From positions 1 to 64,000 of the forward strand of contig CALNHX010007591.1 in NCBI GenBank assembly GCA_940337035.1: 64,000 nt of DNA, given 5' to 3'. The stretch is from Agriotes lineatus. Lineage: Eukaryota; Arthropoda; Insecta; Coleoptera; Elateridae. The position numbers and the translations under genes were made by a program. The notes below the pieces were generated by a model that searched no databases, was not told where the DNA came from, and saw only the letters and a program-made list of their open reading frames with translations. Shown here piece by piece: positions 36,525-48,119 of the stretch. Within the stretch, counting starts at the first letter, position 1, and each line of letters starts with the position of its first letter.

Positions 36525-36910
36525 AAGGAGTTTTGCACGGAACTTCCCTGGCTCGAATTAGATCAATTTGCAAAAAAATTAGTCGTCTGGGATTCAAACT
36601 CCGCGCTCCCAGGCGAATATTTCGAGCATAGTTTTTAATCAGCCGCTCGGGCACGACCGTGCTCGTGTTTATGCTGCGTTATAAAGACACCATACTATTC
36701 TGTCCCATTTGTGATGTTTATCCTGAATCTGTTAGGTCTCATTTTGCCAATGATAAAGCCTGCAAATGATTACTTTTAGCTATTTTTCAGTTAAAGCAAA
36801 AATAAACAAAATTTTATTTTTTAAGGTGCTCACCGTGTATATATTTCTTCTAAATTTTCTCGGAATTATGCCAGATTTTTGAGTTATACCGAATAACAAA
36901 TGAGAAAGTA
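36525..36910 (-). repeat. R1 family, copy 5, with tRNA-Ser(CGA)-like segment
   Basis: On the minus strand, the part from about 36662 down to 36585 reads GGTCGTGCCCGAGCGGCTGA, then TGCTCGAAAT (a loop with anticodon CGA), then GAGTTTGAATCCC and AGACGACT. This is a serine-tRNA-like outline with pairing acceptor ends. Upstream on the same strand are the 'CGGTATAACTCAAAAATCTG', 'ACGGTGAGCACCTTAAAA' and 'TTTTGCTTTAACTGAAAAAT' phrases found in the other R1 copies. It is inserted in the LINE. Confidence 0.72.
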
Positions 36911-37050
36911 CATAACATTGGACCAGAAGATTTGGTCGACATCAACAAAGTTGAAGTCAAACTAGCTTTAATTATTGTGAATAACAAAGCACCGGGGGGG
37001 GGGGGGCGACATAACAATAAAACTCCTAAAAGAAGGAGCAGAAGAGATTA

Positions 37051-37263
37051 TATCGAGAGATAAAAAAAAACTGTTCCTCAGCGGGCTGTGGAAATTCAAC
37101 GTATGAATAATATGTTGGTGACACTGTACGTCAATGTCAAATTCGAGGTTAGCAGGTTAGGATTTGCGTCATTTTGTGTTAAAACTGACAGAAAACCTAA
37201 CATATTATTCATACGTTGAATTTCCACATCCCGCTGAGGAACAGTTTTTTTTATCTCTCGATA
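37051..37263. mobile_element. Short inverted-repeat MITE in the LINE
   Basis: The ends are TATCGAGAGATAAAAA and TTTTATCTCTCGATA. The terminal inverted repeat extends about 60 bp through CTGTTCCTCAGCGGG and TCAACGTATGAATAATATGT, nearly perfect. The core contains 'TTGGTGACACTGT', 'CAATGTCAAA' and 'GAGGTTAGCAGGTTAGG', which relate it to the element at 63366-63462. Its insertion separates readable pieces of the reverse transcriptase. Confidence 0.8.
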
Positions 37264-38041
37264 GATAAGCTGTGGGAATTAAATAATGAATGCTTAAAAG
37301 GAGGAAACATACCATATACGTGAAATAACGCTATAGTTGTTCTTATATACAAGAAAGGAGATCCAACAAGTTTCGAAAACTATACACGAAACAGTTTACT
37401 GTCGCAAATTTCTAAGCTCTTTTTAAAAATACTAACAAGCCGACATACAAACAAATTAGATGAATGCTAACCAGTAGAACAAACAGCATTTAGAAAAGAT
37501 TATAGCACATGTGACCACCTCTTAGTAATGAGAGTATTAATCGAGAAAGTAACAGAATACAACCGAAACCGTTGCTTTGCTTTCGTAGACTTATAAAAAG
37601 AATTTAATTCCATCGAACATTGGTAGTCAGAACTGCACGGATAGATCGAAACTATACCCAAATAATAAAGTATATATACGAAAATGCAACATTAGTCATA
37701 AAACTATACCAAAACACAGAAACATCGGATGAGGATTTCGATAAAGCGATACTATATCGCCAAAACTATTAAACCTAGCCCTTGAATGTGTATTTAAACG
37801 GTTGCATTGGAAAGACAAAGGTATATCAGTCAATGGTAACAGACTAAATCACCTACGATATGCTGATGATATAGTTATTATAGCTGAAAACCCAGAACAT
37901 CTATGGCAAATGAGGAAGTGAGCAAGATCGCACTTCAAATAAATTTTAAATAGATGAAAAACATGTGCAGGACAGGTCCTTAGTTAACAATTAAAAACAT
38001 ACAGATTGAAAAAGGTTGACATATATCTGGGCCACCAAATA

Positions 38042-38301
38042 GTTTGCATAGCCGCATGCTCCAAGGACTGGTCAAACAGTCACGCGAGTTAAGCAACGTT
38101 CGCGGAGGTCGGCACTCGAACGGGTGTCCGACCTATAGTGGTAGCAAAATCGCAGCCAGCCGTGCCTCGTCGAGCACGTTAAGCCGTCGGTCTCGGTTGT
38201 AATTTCGGTGACAGTCGTTAGGTTACGTCAAAGGCGCTCGCGCAACCTAACAACTCCGACACCAGGTTTCCTACTACTAGCCATACTATACACGATATAC
38301 A
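38042..38301 (+). repeat. 5S-rRNA-derived SINE, copy 2, with 9 bp target duplication
   Basis: The head CACGCGAGTTAAGCAACGTT followed by CGCGGAGGTCGGCACTCGAA and GGGTGTCCGACC parallels the 5S rRNA internal promoter (the TTAAGCAGCGT box and the GATGGGGGACC box). A roughly 150 bp body follows, shared with the minus-strand copy at 23775-24020. The flanks CACCAAATA at 38033-38041 and 38302-38310 are identical, a precise target-site duplication. The LINE reading resumes directly afterwards, confirming the insertion boundaries. It belongs to the SINE3 (5S-head) type by layout. Confidence 0.85.
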
Positions 38302-38830
38302 CACCAAATAAAATTAGGAAAATAAAATCAGACTACCGAAATACACCAAAGAAAAGTAGACTGGCATGGATGGCATAAGGAAAACTTGGCTATATCCTCA
38401 AAAACAAAAAATACCTTTCAAATTGCGATCACGACTCTTTAACTAATGTATTCTCCCGGTGCTACTCGTACGTTAAGAAAATAACAGTGACCCAGAGAGA
38501 GATTCTAGGAATAACACTAAAAGATAAGAACACCAATACATGTACCCGTAGCGCTACAAAATGGAAGATGCTATTGAAGTCATTGCAAACTGGAACTATA
38601 CCGGCCTCATAGCTCAATGCAAAGACAAGAAATGGACTAATACATTTTTACACTGGAGACCTTACACAGGCAAACGAGAAAGAGGACGACCACTAATGCG
38701 TTGGACAAATGACCTTAAACTACCAGCTGGGTTTATCTGGATTAAGACAGTTCAAGACAACTGAAAATGGAGGATATGAGGACGGTCTATGTTCAGAAAT
38801 GGACGGAAGAACAAGAAGGCTGTTGAGATT

Positions 38831-40254
38831 GAAATTGTTGGTTTGAGAAGATGCAGGGACTTTTATTAAGAATAAAATTTTCTGATAACTGAATCGAACA
38901 ATTTTTCATGTGTCAAAATTTATGACGAACACTGTGCACCATTATAAGCAACAATCAAACTTATGCGCTACTTATGGCAATTCTGTCTCTTTTATTATTA
39001 TTAAATAAATTTTAATTAAATGGAAATCAAACAGGAACAGAATTGGTACTCTATTAATCGCTACATACATACATACATTTATTTATTTAAATTCATATGC
39101 AAAAAAAGCAAATAGGTTCCGAGAAACGATATCGGTAGGGTTTCGTTTAACTTAATTTAATGTTATGATTTAATATGATAAGTGCTACTATCATTTTGCT
39201 TAGATATTTGAAGTAACGTAAGACATGCTAATCAGATTGTGTTAGTAAAAAGGGTGGAAAAGCTTCACAGAGAAAAGTGCTGTTAGTTTGTATTCACAGC
39301 GACATGCTAGGCTGGTGGTCAATGAAGTTACTGGTAATGATACACTGAATAAATTATGTAACATGCCTAAGCGCTTAAAGTAACCTATAATGTCAGCAAT
39401 TTTAGAGTGACAGTGCTTAATAAAATCAGGAAACTGAAAATTATGTGAATTAAAACAAATGTGAGGTTAGCGCATCAATGTTTGACAATTCGAAAAAACA
39501 AACATTTAATTTATAAGATCAAGTATGTGTACTCAAAAATAATGGAATGTATGTAGTAGGTTACTAAGAAACACTCGTAAATAAGAAAAACAAATCTCGC
39601 CCAAGCGAAGTCAAGTAGAAGGTTGTGTGTTGGCTTCCAAATAAAATTGTTGTAAATCTTCGGGAAATTAAAGTCCTTTTGAGTTCCAACTGATTGAATT
39701 ATTGTTGTCGAGACGGTTGCTAGTTTGTGTATGTGCAGTGTTTCCGGTAATCAGTTAATAATCAAGATTGGAGCAGCACAACTATGACTTTGACACACAG
39801 CTATGATTTGGAGAAGCACAGCGACGATTTGCAGCAGCAAACGTAGCCTGAGAGCAGATACGGCGGCAAGTAGCAACGCGGGCCACCCAAGCATCACAGT
39901 CGAGGGAGACTCCGGCACCTTGGATCAAAGCGGTTCCAGCGAGCAGATGGCGGCGCAGAGTGAAGAAAATGGCGTATTTTGAGTAGTTTACAGCATTCTG
40001 GGGCCCAAAAAGGCTGTGAAGCAGGTTGGCATCCTTTTGAAATTCGGATCGAAATAGCGTTCGATCAAACAGGGTGACCGATAAACAGGTTTGAATAGTT
40101 ACGGAGCATTTATTTTCATTGTTATTTACCTGTGACGTGCGTTCGATAAAGTTTGGTATACTCGGTTGCTTTACAAAATAAAAAAAATCCTTTCCCCATC
40201 AATACTTTCTACTTTTTAAATCATACCTTTCAAATCGTTTCTTCCAAGTAAGGT
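38831..40254. other. Non-coding; GC-richer block at about 39690-40060
   Basis: It includes a CATA/CATT microsatellite near 39062-39090. The stretch 39690-40060 contains repeated GCAGCA and GACTTTGAC-like phrases and looks like the 5' or untranslated part of a retroelement. No protein is readable. Confidence 0.35.
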
Positions 40255-41095
40255 TTGGCAGTAAAGTGTCTGTAATAAAGCACATCAACTCTGGTGTCCC
40301 ACAAGGCAGCGTACTTGGCTCCCTCCTCTATCTGGTATACACTGCAGATCTGCCCGTATCAGAGAGAACAATGACAGGAACGTTTGCGGACGATACTACC
40401 GTTCTTTCGTTCCATGTACATCCACAAACTGCAAGCCATCATGTACAAGACAACATAAACTTAATTATCAACTGGATGGAAAAATGACGCATGAGGGTGA
40501 ATTAAACTAAATCAGTTCAAATAACTTTTATCTTGCGTAGACAAAAATGGCCGCCTGTAATAATAAACAATATTGAGATACCGCAGTCAACAGAGACAAG
40601 ATACGTTGATATGCACCTGGACACTAGGTTTACGTGGAAAGCACACATAACAACGCAAAGGAAGGAAATGGACCTCAAGCTCAAAAAACTGTACTGGATT
40701 ATCGGTAGATATATTCGTCTCTCGATTAGAAATAAACTATTAATATACAAGACAGTTAGCAAACCAGTACGGACCCATGGGATTGAACTATGGGGGTGCT
40801 CCAGCTCTTCCAATGTAGACGTCTTACAACGGTTTCAATCAAAAACTTTGCGTATCATAGCTGACGTTGCATGGTACGTGTCAAATCGTACCTTTCATGA
40901 GGATCTAAAAATACCATATGTCAGAGGTTATAACTTAATATGCCAACAAGCATTTACGCAAACTGCAAGTTTGTCCAAATGAAAGTATCTGCCCTCTTCT
41001 GGAGGATGACTACCACAGACGTTTACAAAGAAAGTGGCCAACATATATGGCAGTGTAGACCCAGAAATAGCGCTAATTGTGACATCATAAATAGT
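40255..41095 (+). pseudogene. Jockey-like non-LTR retrotransposon, 3' part
   Basis: Frame 40266-40487 reads SGVPQGSVLGSLLYLVYTAD then TFADDTTVLSF, giving the GVPQGS and (F/Y)ADD catalytic motifs of a reverse transcriptase. After a stop and frame change, 40533-40982 continues with 'EIPQSTETRYVDMHLDTRF', 'LLIYKTVSKPVRTHGIELWG' and 'LQRFQSKTLRIIADVAWYVS', the typical C-terminal end of Jockey-clade elements. The N-terminal endonuclease and gag-like regions are missing, as in a 5'-truncated copy. A short hairpin, TAACACCGCTGGGTGTTA, lies just downstream near 41138-41156. Confidence 0.88.
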
Positions 41096-44000
41096 ATTTA
41101 GTTGTAGTTATAAAAATGTTCTTATTTGATTTTAAGGTAACACCGCTGGGTGTTATTCTTAGCATGCAATGTACATAGCCCATAAATTAGCTTATGGAAT
41201 TTATTTTTATACTGTTGTATGTCGTGCAATTATCATAAAATTGCGTAAATGTTCAACTGTGTAGAAACTCAACCCTGGGATTAGAGTTTAGCGAACCTAA
41301 CGGCTAGTCGGAGCAAAAGAATTAAGTAGTGTGATTGATAAATTTTGAAACGGTAACATAACTGATTAATTTTTATATTCATTTCATTACAAACTCATTT
41401 TTATTTAGCTATTATTAGGTTCTTCAGTTTAGCCACCAATATATCAAGAGAATGGGAAAAATTTGCGTTATTATGATGGCACAGGAAACTATGAGTTCCA
41501 TATAAAAAATACATGTTTATGGCGTAACTGAAAATTCGAAATCTTTTTTGAAAGACTGACTACGCCACTGCATTCTCATCAAAAGAGTACGTCAAGAACG
41601 TACAAATTACTTTTCTCTATTTTTATAAATAAGAGAGATGTAGCCACAAAACGAAAAGTCTTAAAATCGAACTTTCGGTTATAACTCGAAAACAAAAGAC
41701 GATAGTAGTCAATTATGGTTTGTACTATCAAGCTTTTCTGGAAAAGAGATGATGGGGCGTCCATTTTCCATATATCTTATAGCTAACGAGATTTCCTATG
41801 AAAACATCGAAATTTGCCCACCCTGTACACATCGTTGAACTGTATTGTATATTTTGGCAAGTGCTGTAATTACACTTTCTACTTCATGCTTTAGAGAACA
41901 TCAGGGATATAGAAAAAATATCACTTTTATTTGTATAACTATACTATTGTTATGATGTGTTTGATCGGACTTTTTCCACTTTCTAGGGTGTATATCACAC
42001 AACGTTATTCAAACGCGATCTTGATTAAAGATTTGTGGACCAACGAATTTACTGAAGCGTAAAATAAGATTAAGCTGTAGTTTTTGTAGATTGAAAATGC
42101 GCCACATAAGCCGGCATCCTTTTACATAACTGGAAATAATACAACCTAACAAGGTTTTTATTACAAAGAATTGCATTTAAAGAAATGCTATTCAGGTTCC
42201 TACTCGAAAAGAATATTAATCTCGCCCCTGTTTGGTTGCAAAGCTGGTATCGTAAATACAGAAATTAATTCGTGTTTAAAGGAGCGCACCATGCCCCATG
42301 CCCATAAAAGAGACGTGAAGTTATGAATATTTTAAAAGCTGTCTAACGGTAGTCGTATTAAAGTCACGCCGAAGTCGTTGCACAGATAATTCGGTTAAAA
42401 GTTATTACGCAAATAAAGTGCATCAGAAGACAACTGCCTGGTATCGATTGCGACATTACCCCTTTATGAATGGAGCGAAACACTGTGCGATTACAGATTC
42501 CGCAAGCCGAAGCTTCCAGGAACTCGAGAACATGACTAAGTGTCATCCTTGAGCCTTATACCTGCTGAAAATTGACAGCCCACCCCGTTTGACCACTTGA
42601 AAAGTGTCGGCGTCCACTTCATCATAAAGTGAATTTGACAAAGCAAAACTGCGGTCATTTCATCGCACCGTTTGTACCTTTCCAATCCCGAATGCCTTTC
42701 TTTGTCCAGATTTGTTTGATTTACCGCTGGGGCTCTTTGTGGCCGAAGGAGGCTGCACGAAGGTAACTGAGACGGATTTACACTGCACAAGCTGATTTTC
42801 TCTCAAGTGATGTCACATCATAAATTGACATGTTGCAGACGCTCAACGAAAGCGTATGCTTAAATAACACGAGTGTGACAATATGAGACCGTTAGTTATG
42901 AATGAGCAATTCCAGTGGACATCTTAAGGCAATAAAAGTACTTGAAACAGGAAACGGTATCAACCATACTAAAGAAAGTGAGAGATTATATTTCAGATAA
43001 AAACAATTTCCGTAGAGGAGAGAATTGATCGAAGATGACCTTAAGCCTGGAAAACCCCTACAAGTGAAGGAATTGGTGTTCACAGACAGATAACTGAATT
43101 TATCTATTAGTATCTGCGATAGAATAATGTATATATGATAATTGTGCTATTTAAGTGTGGAATAGGTGACCCGGATTTAAAAAAAACTATCATTCAATTA
43201 TTTGAAAATAAATTTCAAATACGTTAGTCAGGGCTCGACCCTTGTTTTCAAAAATGATTCTTGATTTGCAGCTTGGATACTTGAGCGTTTAACAACTTGC
43301 TAAAAGTTCTAAAGAAAAAGGTTAGAAAAGTTGTTTTTCAAGTTATGCTTTAGTACCGGTGAAAGTATTTAAAAATGTGTATCCTGTAATGAAAAAAAAA
43401 ATCAAACTTGCAGTAGAATCACCAATGCCAACGCTGAATGTTCTATCAGAATTGGGGTTAGGAGTAAGTTAAGTAAACCAAAATAGAACCAGCTCTGTGT
43501 CCACCAAGCAAATAGTAGAACACCGTTTTCAGTGCGATAAAAGATTCAGAGCATGATCTCCCTCATGAAAGAAAAAGGTAGTGATATTGGTTAATATGTT
43601 GCAAAGATGCCACCATAATTGTATCAAAATCTGGTATACGAAAACTATGGGTATGAGTGAGCCAGATGGTAGAAACTTCAAAACAAGCTACGATATTAGG
43701 TCAACCATTAGTGACTGTTTAGAGAGCGCTATATATGGAAAAAGTAACATCAACACTGATTGCATTGTAAAAATCTGTATCGAACATACTATCCGTAGTA
43801 TGTGTGTATTATATGAGATCATGTTATTTATAGTTACAGTTTTTCTGAAATTGAATTCAGCACATTTTCGAATTTATCTATCTTTGCAGTTCATATAATT
43901 TCAAACAATCCTCTCGCGAACACATTAAAATAGACCATATAATTCCAAATAATTTACTTATGTGTCTAGCTAGATAAGAGACAGTAAACAACTATCAAAA

Positions 44001-44175
44001 AATAAAAAGCAAATAAAAATCTACTAAAAAGTAGATGACAAAAACAGAACTGTTATGGATGAACGATAAAGGACGGTATGAGAGACGGCGAGAGAAATCT
44101 GCACACCCAAGGAGCTGTAGAAAGGTTAGTTAAGAAAATGGTAAATAAAAACAGACATAATATCACTACACGAAA
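41096..44175. other. Long stretch without a recognised gene
   Basis: Mostly AT-rich. A somewhat GC-richer block at about 42360-42810 contains minus-strand frames (42364-42546, 42536-42790) without a motif. The frame at 43581-43898 is also unrecognised. No exon continuing the sPLA2 is seen. Confidence 0.4.
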
Positions 44176-44620
44176 CAAAACAGTTGGGAACTTATACAAT
44201 AAACTTTCGAAATTGAGTTTTCAACAGATCTTCACTTTTTAGAGTCTCTTGAACCCAAAAAACATGTTTTTGTTTACTGGTCTGTTGAAAAGAGGTATGA
44301 CGTTCAAACTTCATATATAAGTTTTGTGTACTATCTAGATGCGACAGCAAGCGTTTCAAGAAAATTGCATAACCGGAAGTATGGTGTTTACTCTTGTGAT
44401 TTTTCAGTATTTTTCGATTTTTTTAAAAACGGCTCTAACGATTTTTTCAAGCACATTTTTATTACATTTTTAATATGTATTGATGTGATTTAGGTGATAT
44501 TCCAGTTGAATACCTTTAAATTATTTTTATTTTTGGTTAGCTTTAACTAATTCTATTTGGTACGGTTTCTGTAGAATTTGTAATTTTTGAAAATTTTTGA
44601 CAAATGTTTAAGGATAAACA
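44176..44620 (+). repeat. Interspersed repeat family R2, copy 1
   Basis: 'TTTCGAAATTGAGTTTTCAA', 'CAGATCTTCAC', 'CCCAAAAAACATGTTTTTGT', 'TTTTGTGTACTATCTAGATG', 'GCATAACCGGAAGTATGGTG', 'AACGGCTCTAACGATTTTT' and 'GGTACGGTTTCTGTAGAATT' occur in this order. The whole series appears as the reverse complement at 54760-55320. The CAGATCTTCAC phrase also starts the R1 family, so the two may be related. Non-coding. Confidence 0.8.
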
Positions 44621-46399
44621 AATTTTTGACTACATATAAGATCATTGTAAAAATCACACTAGATTTTTTAAAGACGAAGGGCAAGACAGAAGATTTGAAG
44701 TCCATTTGACAGAATGTGCTCTCCTTAAAGATAAAGGGATTATAAAAGAACATAATTATAATCAATATGCATGCACCAACAAATGAAAAAGAAATATTAT
44801 GATGACTTGACGAATGTGAGCTGAATTAAAAACAAAAAGCCAATCCTTAGCAAAATAAGAAGGGACAAAAACAAACATTCTAAAAGAAAAGTTAATCTAG
44901 AAGCGTTATAAAAAGAAGAAGCACAACAAAACCCCTCAGAAGTCCGAACAGAGAAGAATACAGTTGGTATGCTGAAGAGTGTGAGGCAAAATGAAAGAAG
45001 AAAAGAGAATGGAAACTGAAGATATTACACGGGGGAAAGCAACTGAAGAGGAATACAGAGAAATCAGAAAAATAAGAAGACTTTTTAGAGGAAAGAATGC
45101 GATGATAAAATTATACAAAGCATCGAAGAAAGGTATTAAAATAAAGAAGCCAAGAAAACGAAGAACGGCTATCAAAATACCGTAAAATCGTGTAAGCTCC
45201 AAGAAGGGCAGTTTATTGGAGAAGAAGACCAAATTATTGGAAGTAGGAAAGGATACTGTGAGAAACTATTCAACAACATAGAGAATGAGATAGACGAAGA
45301 CGACCAGACCAAGAAGAAAGGCAAAATTAGGGAAAATATAGACAAAATAGAATCCCCAAGTAAGCAGGAACTACAGGAGATTATTAAAAACTTTAGAAAT
45401 TTCAAGATAAATGCTGAATTGACGATGCCAGCCGCAGAAAAAGAGCTTCTTTCTTTCTGCGAGGCCTGTTGACTGTTTTTCCTATCTGTGTTTCCCAGAG
45501 ATGGACTGCCAGCTGTCTCTCCAGCGTTTGAGAGGTTTTTCTGTCGGTCTTGATCCATGTGGTTGTCCTTGCCTTACTATTTTTGGAGAAAAGAATTAAA
45601 AGAAAATATCCTATCTAATAGTAGACGTATGGAAATGAAAGAAATACTCAAAGAATGGGAAAATGCAGTAATATTCCCAGTACATAAGAAATGTGACAAT
45701 ACTGAATGCCATAAATACCGTAAAACTGTATTATTTACTACATACAGTTTACAAGATTTGGCAACCTTTTTAAAAAAGAGACTTAATGAGCATGCAGAAC
45801 GGACAATGGGCGACTTAGGATTTAAAGTAACTAGATCAGTAGTAGGCTAGATTTTCTCGTAAAAAAGGGTACGTACAAGCTGGTATAAAAGGAAAACTAT
45901 GCTGTACGCAGTTTTCGTAGATTATAAACAGGCTTATGATTCAATAAAGAGACCAAAGTTGTACGAAGCTGTAGATAAATTAGGAATCTCCAAGAAACAT
46001 ATATTCCTGGTTAGAACGGCACTAACCAATATAGAGAATAGCTAAGCAATTTACAGTCACACCACTGTCTTCGGTATTATTAAACATAGTATTAGAAAAA
46101 ATATGAGGCATACCACTGCCTCTCAAAACGACAGGAACGATAACTAGCAATAACTAACAAGTTCTAGTATATGCCGGCGATACAGCAGTTATTGCGAAGA
46201 ATAAGAATAAAAAGATGGTATTAGTTATTAACGAAAAAAAACCAAAGATCATGGTAAATGCACTAAAGAGACACAAAATAACATAGATATGTGACAGCTC
46301 ATTTTACATAGTGTGGTAAAAAAGGTGAAGGGGGCAGTTTTGAAGAAATAAAATTGGAGATCCTAAATAAAACTACTCATGCTAGAAGAATACCCAAAA
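44621..46399 (+). pseudogene. Non-LTR retrotransposon relic
   Basis: A-rich, Lys/Glu-rich fragments (44991-45185: EEYREIRKIRRLFRGKNAMI) precede reverse-transcriptase pieces. At 45660-45850: 'AVIFPVHKKCDNTECHKYRK' then LNEHAERTMGDLGF. Near 45900: MLYAVFVDYKQAYDSI and LYEAVDKLGISKKHIF. The catalytic box near 46164 reads VYAGDTAVIA, so the second residue before Asp is Gly in place of the usual first Asp of YADD. A T-rich insert at about 45440-45590 interrupts it. Stops and frame changes show it is inactive. Confidence 0.78.
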
Positions 46400-46590
46400 T
46401 TCTGAATAAAAAAATATGTAAAGGTCTTTACTCAGAACTTCCCTCGCAACGAGACGTTGTGACACTAAACAATTAAAAAATCAAAATAAAATAACGGTAA
46501 GAATATCTTCACGTTCGTAATAATACTGAAACAATAAAAGAAAACACTTGGTAATGCGAATTACACCAATTTTTTCTTTTCTACCTCCAG
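46400..46590 (-). repeat. R1 family, copy 6 (3' half)
   Basis: On the minus strand: 'TTGGTGTAATTCGCATTACC', 'AAGTGTTTTC', 'CGTGAAGATATTCTTACCG', 'TTGTTTAGTGTCACAACGTC', 'GAAGTTCTGAGTAAAGACC'. These are the 3' phrases of the copies at 7480-8065 and 11015-11400. The tRNA-like part is not retained. Confidence 0.65.
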
Positions 46591-47323
46591 TTGGTTTTGA
46601 TGAGCGTCCTGTTTTCCTCCTGTCATCAACCTTTCCATAGACTAACTTCTCTTCCATTCCTCCGGATGGCGGGCTGTAAGAAGTTTGTTTCGCGTCTATG
46701 CATTGTTGTTGACCGTTGTCCGGTGGTATCTGTCTTTAACTTTCTTAGAATTGGGATTTAAGTGTGTATTGTGCGGGTAGCCTAAGGGCCAGGATTAACA
46801 AACAAGTAATTGTCAAGTATGGCTTATTTTCATGATACAGCTACTACAATGGATAGCTTCTAAAATGTAAACTCGAATTTGATTGTCTTTGCCGTTGAGC
46901 CTTCGCAGTACCAACCACTGCAACATTTGTATTGCTATACTGCTCTCTTTCTAGCTTATTAATTCGTACAGGGTATTAGATGGGCGCTTATCTTAGTTCA
47001 GCCAGTAATTTTCACGTGACTGTGGACTTCGTACCCGCATAATAAGATCGAATCGGGGGTTATAGATTGGCAAACCAGTAATATTCATAAATCTTTAAAA
47101 AAAATTGCACTAAAAGATGCTTAGCGTTTAAAATAATGTCAACATGACGTTGTATAAGGTTAAGATTAGATTTTACTATGACAAATTGATTAATCGCGAA
47201 AGATTGTGTCATAAGTTATATTATGTTCGGCTGCATCACCAAGGCCTTTTTATAAAACTGTTTATAGGTAGTCCATAAAGTGGCATTTTATTGTACCAAT
47301 ACAATAATGATAAATTTATTGTA
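46591..47323. other. Non-coding spacer
   Basis: A short GC-richer, minus-strand-LINE-like patch at 46590-46690 is too short to assign. The rest has nothing recognisable. Confidence 0.35.
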
Positions 47324-48119
47324 CTACTAAGTGGAGATGGGTTTGTGAGTAAAAATGCGCTCACGTTATGCACTTTTATCGCTTGCTTTAAACACTCTCG
47401 TTCACGCATGCTCACGCTCACGTTCACTCACGTTCACGGCGTGACCCGCAGCTTTTATTTGAAAATTCAAATTCAGATAGAACAGAATGTTCAGATTTAA
47501 AACCAATAAAGGAGCTGCAACAGAACTAAAATATGTTTTGCACGTGAATTAATTTACGTGATATGTTGCAATCAGAATACTAGACACAAAAAGAAATAAA
47601 TGAAAATTGACTACAATAGCTCACAAGGCATAAATACTGATTTCTCGCAAAAACATTTCTTGCATTCGTCTTCAAAGACTTTTCCCTTATTGATACGATT
47701 ACAAGAAAGTATATGTTTCTAGGCAACACTTTTAATTCTTAGATTTAAAACAACTTTTACGTCCGAGGAACTAAAAGTAAGTTCTACTTTATCGCCTATT
47801 GACGCAGACACACGATTTACTGTAGACGAAACATTCACAACACAACACAAGCGCGAAGCTCCGTCGCTGCAGGCTGCTACGCAGAAATACAATGACCTCC
47901 CGCTCCAGCTCTAAATCTTCCACGTGTTGGGCAGCGGGAGAGCGGGGCACCCTGCAGTCTTTTAATCGTTACTAAATATTTAAAGTGTATCACGTCTTGG
48001 AAATTTTCACTTTCGTTCACGGTCCGATTTTCAAATATTACTCACTTTTAAAACGGGACCCGCCGTAACCCGGCGTGACCCGACTGTTTTCACGTCACGC
48101 GCTCATCCCTACTACTAAG
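47324..48119. mobile_element. hAT-type MITE of a second family, with 8 bp target duplication
   Basis: The element proper is 47332-48111. Its ends TGGAGATGGG and CTCATCCCTA form an imperfect 10 bp inverted repeat. The flanks are identical CTACTAAG octamers (47324-47331 and 48112-48119). Subterminal sequence is packed with CTCACG/GTTCACG and GGCGTGACCCG phrases, typical transposase-binding clutter. No transposase is encoded; the small frames at 47236-47427 and 47291-47500 are incidental. Confidence 0.9.

Larger units (their letters stand above)
35096..38830 (+). pseudogene. RTE/CFDP2-like non-LTR retrotransposon, decayed and interrupted
   Basis: The N-terminal part (35122-35415) reads MATWNVLSWNTKAQEIIEL, IDICTISETKRIGKG, then INAISIYTPD: an apurinic-type endonuclease start. 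A separate segment near 35470 reads IIMGDFNV. Reverse-transcriptase pieces follow: 'APG.ITIKLLKEGAEEI' near 36990, 'VVLIYKKGDPTSFENY' near 37340, 'EQTAFRKDYSTCDHLLVMRV' near 37480, and the catalytic RYADDIVII at about 37857-37883. After the SINE insertion the C-terminus resumes: 'LAWMA.GKLGYILKNKKY' near 38360 and 'KDKKWTNTFLHWRP..GKRERGRPLMRW' at 38610-38710. Many stops and frameshifts make it inactive. It is broken by an R1 repeat (36525-36910), a MITE (37051-37263) and a 5S-type SINE (38042-38301). Confidence 0.88.

Noticed and set aside
36585..36665. Functional minus-strand tRNA-Ser(CGA) gene
   Set aside because: Anticodon loop looks right, but it lies within a repeat inserted in a LINE and shares that repeat's flanks with other copies; treated as a tRNA-like part of the repeat.
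45400..45590. Separate small gene on the minus strand (45172-45558 frame)
   Set aside because: It is antisense to A-rich LINE sequence and joins an insert of different composition; no motif.
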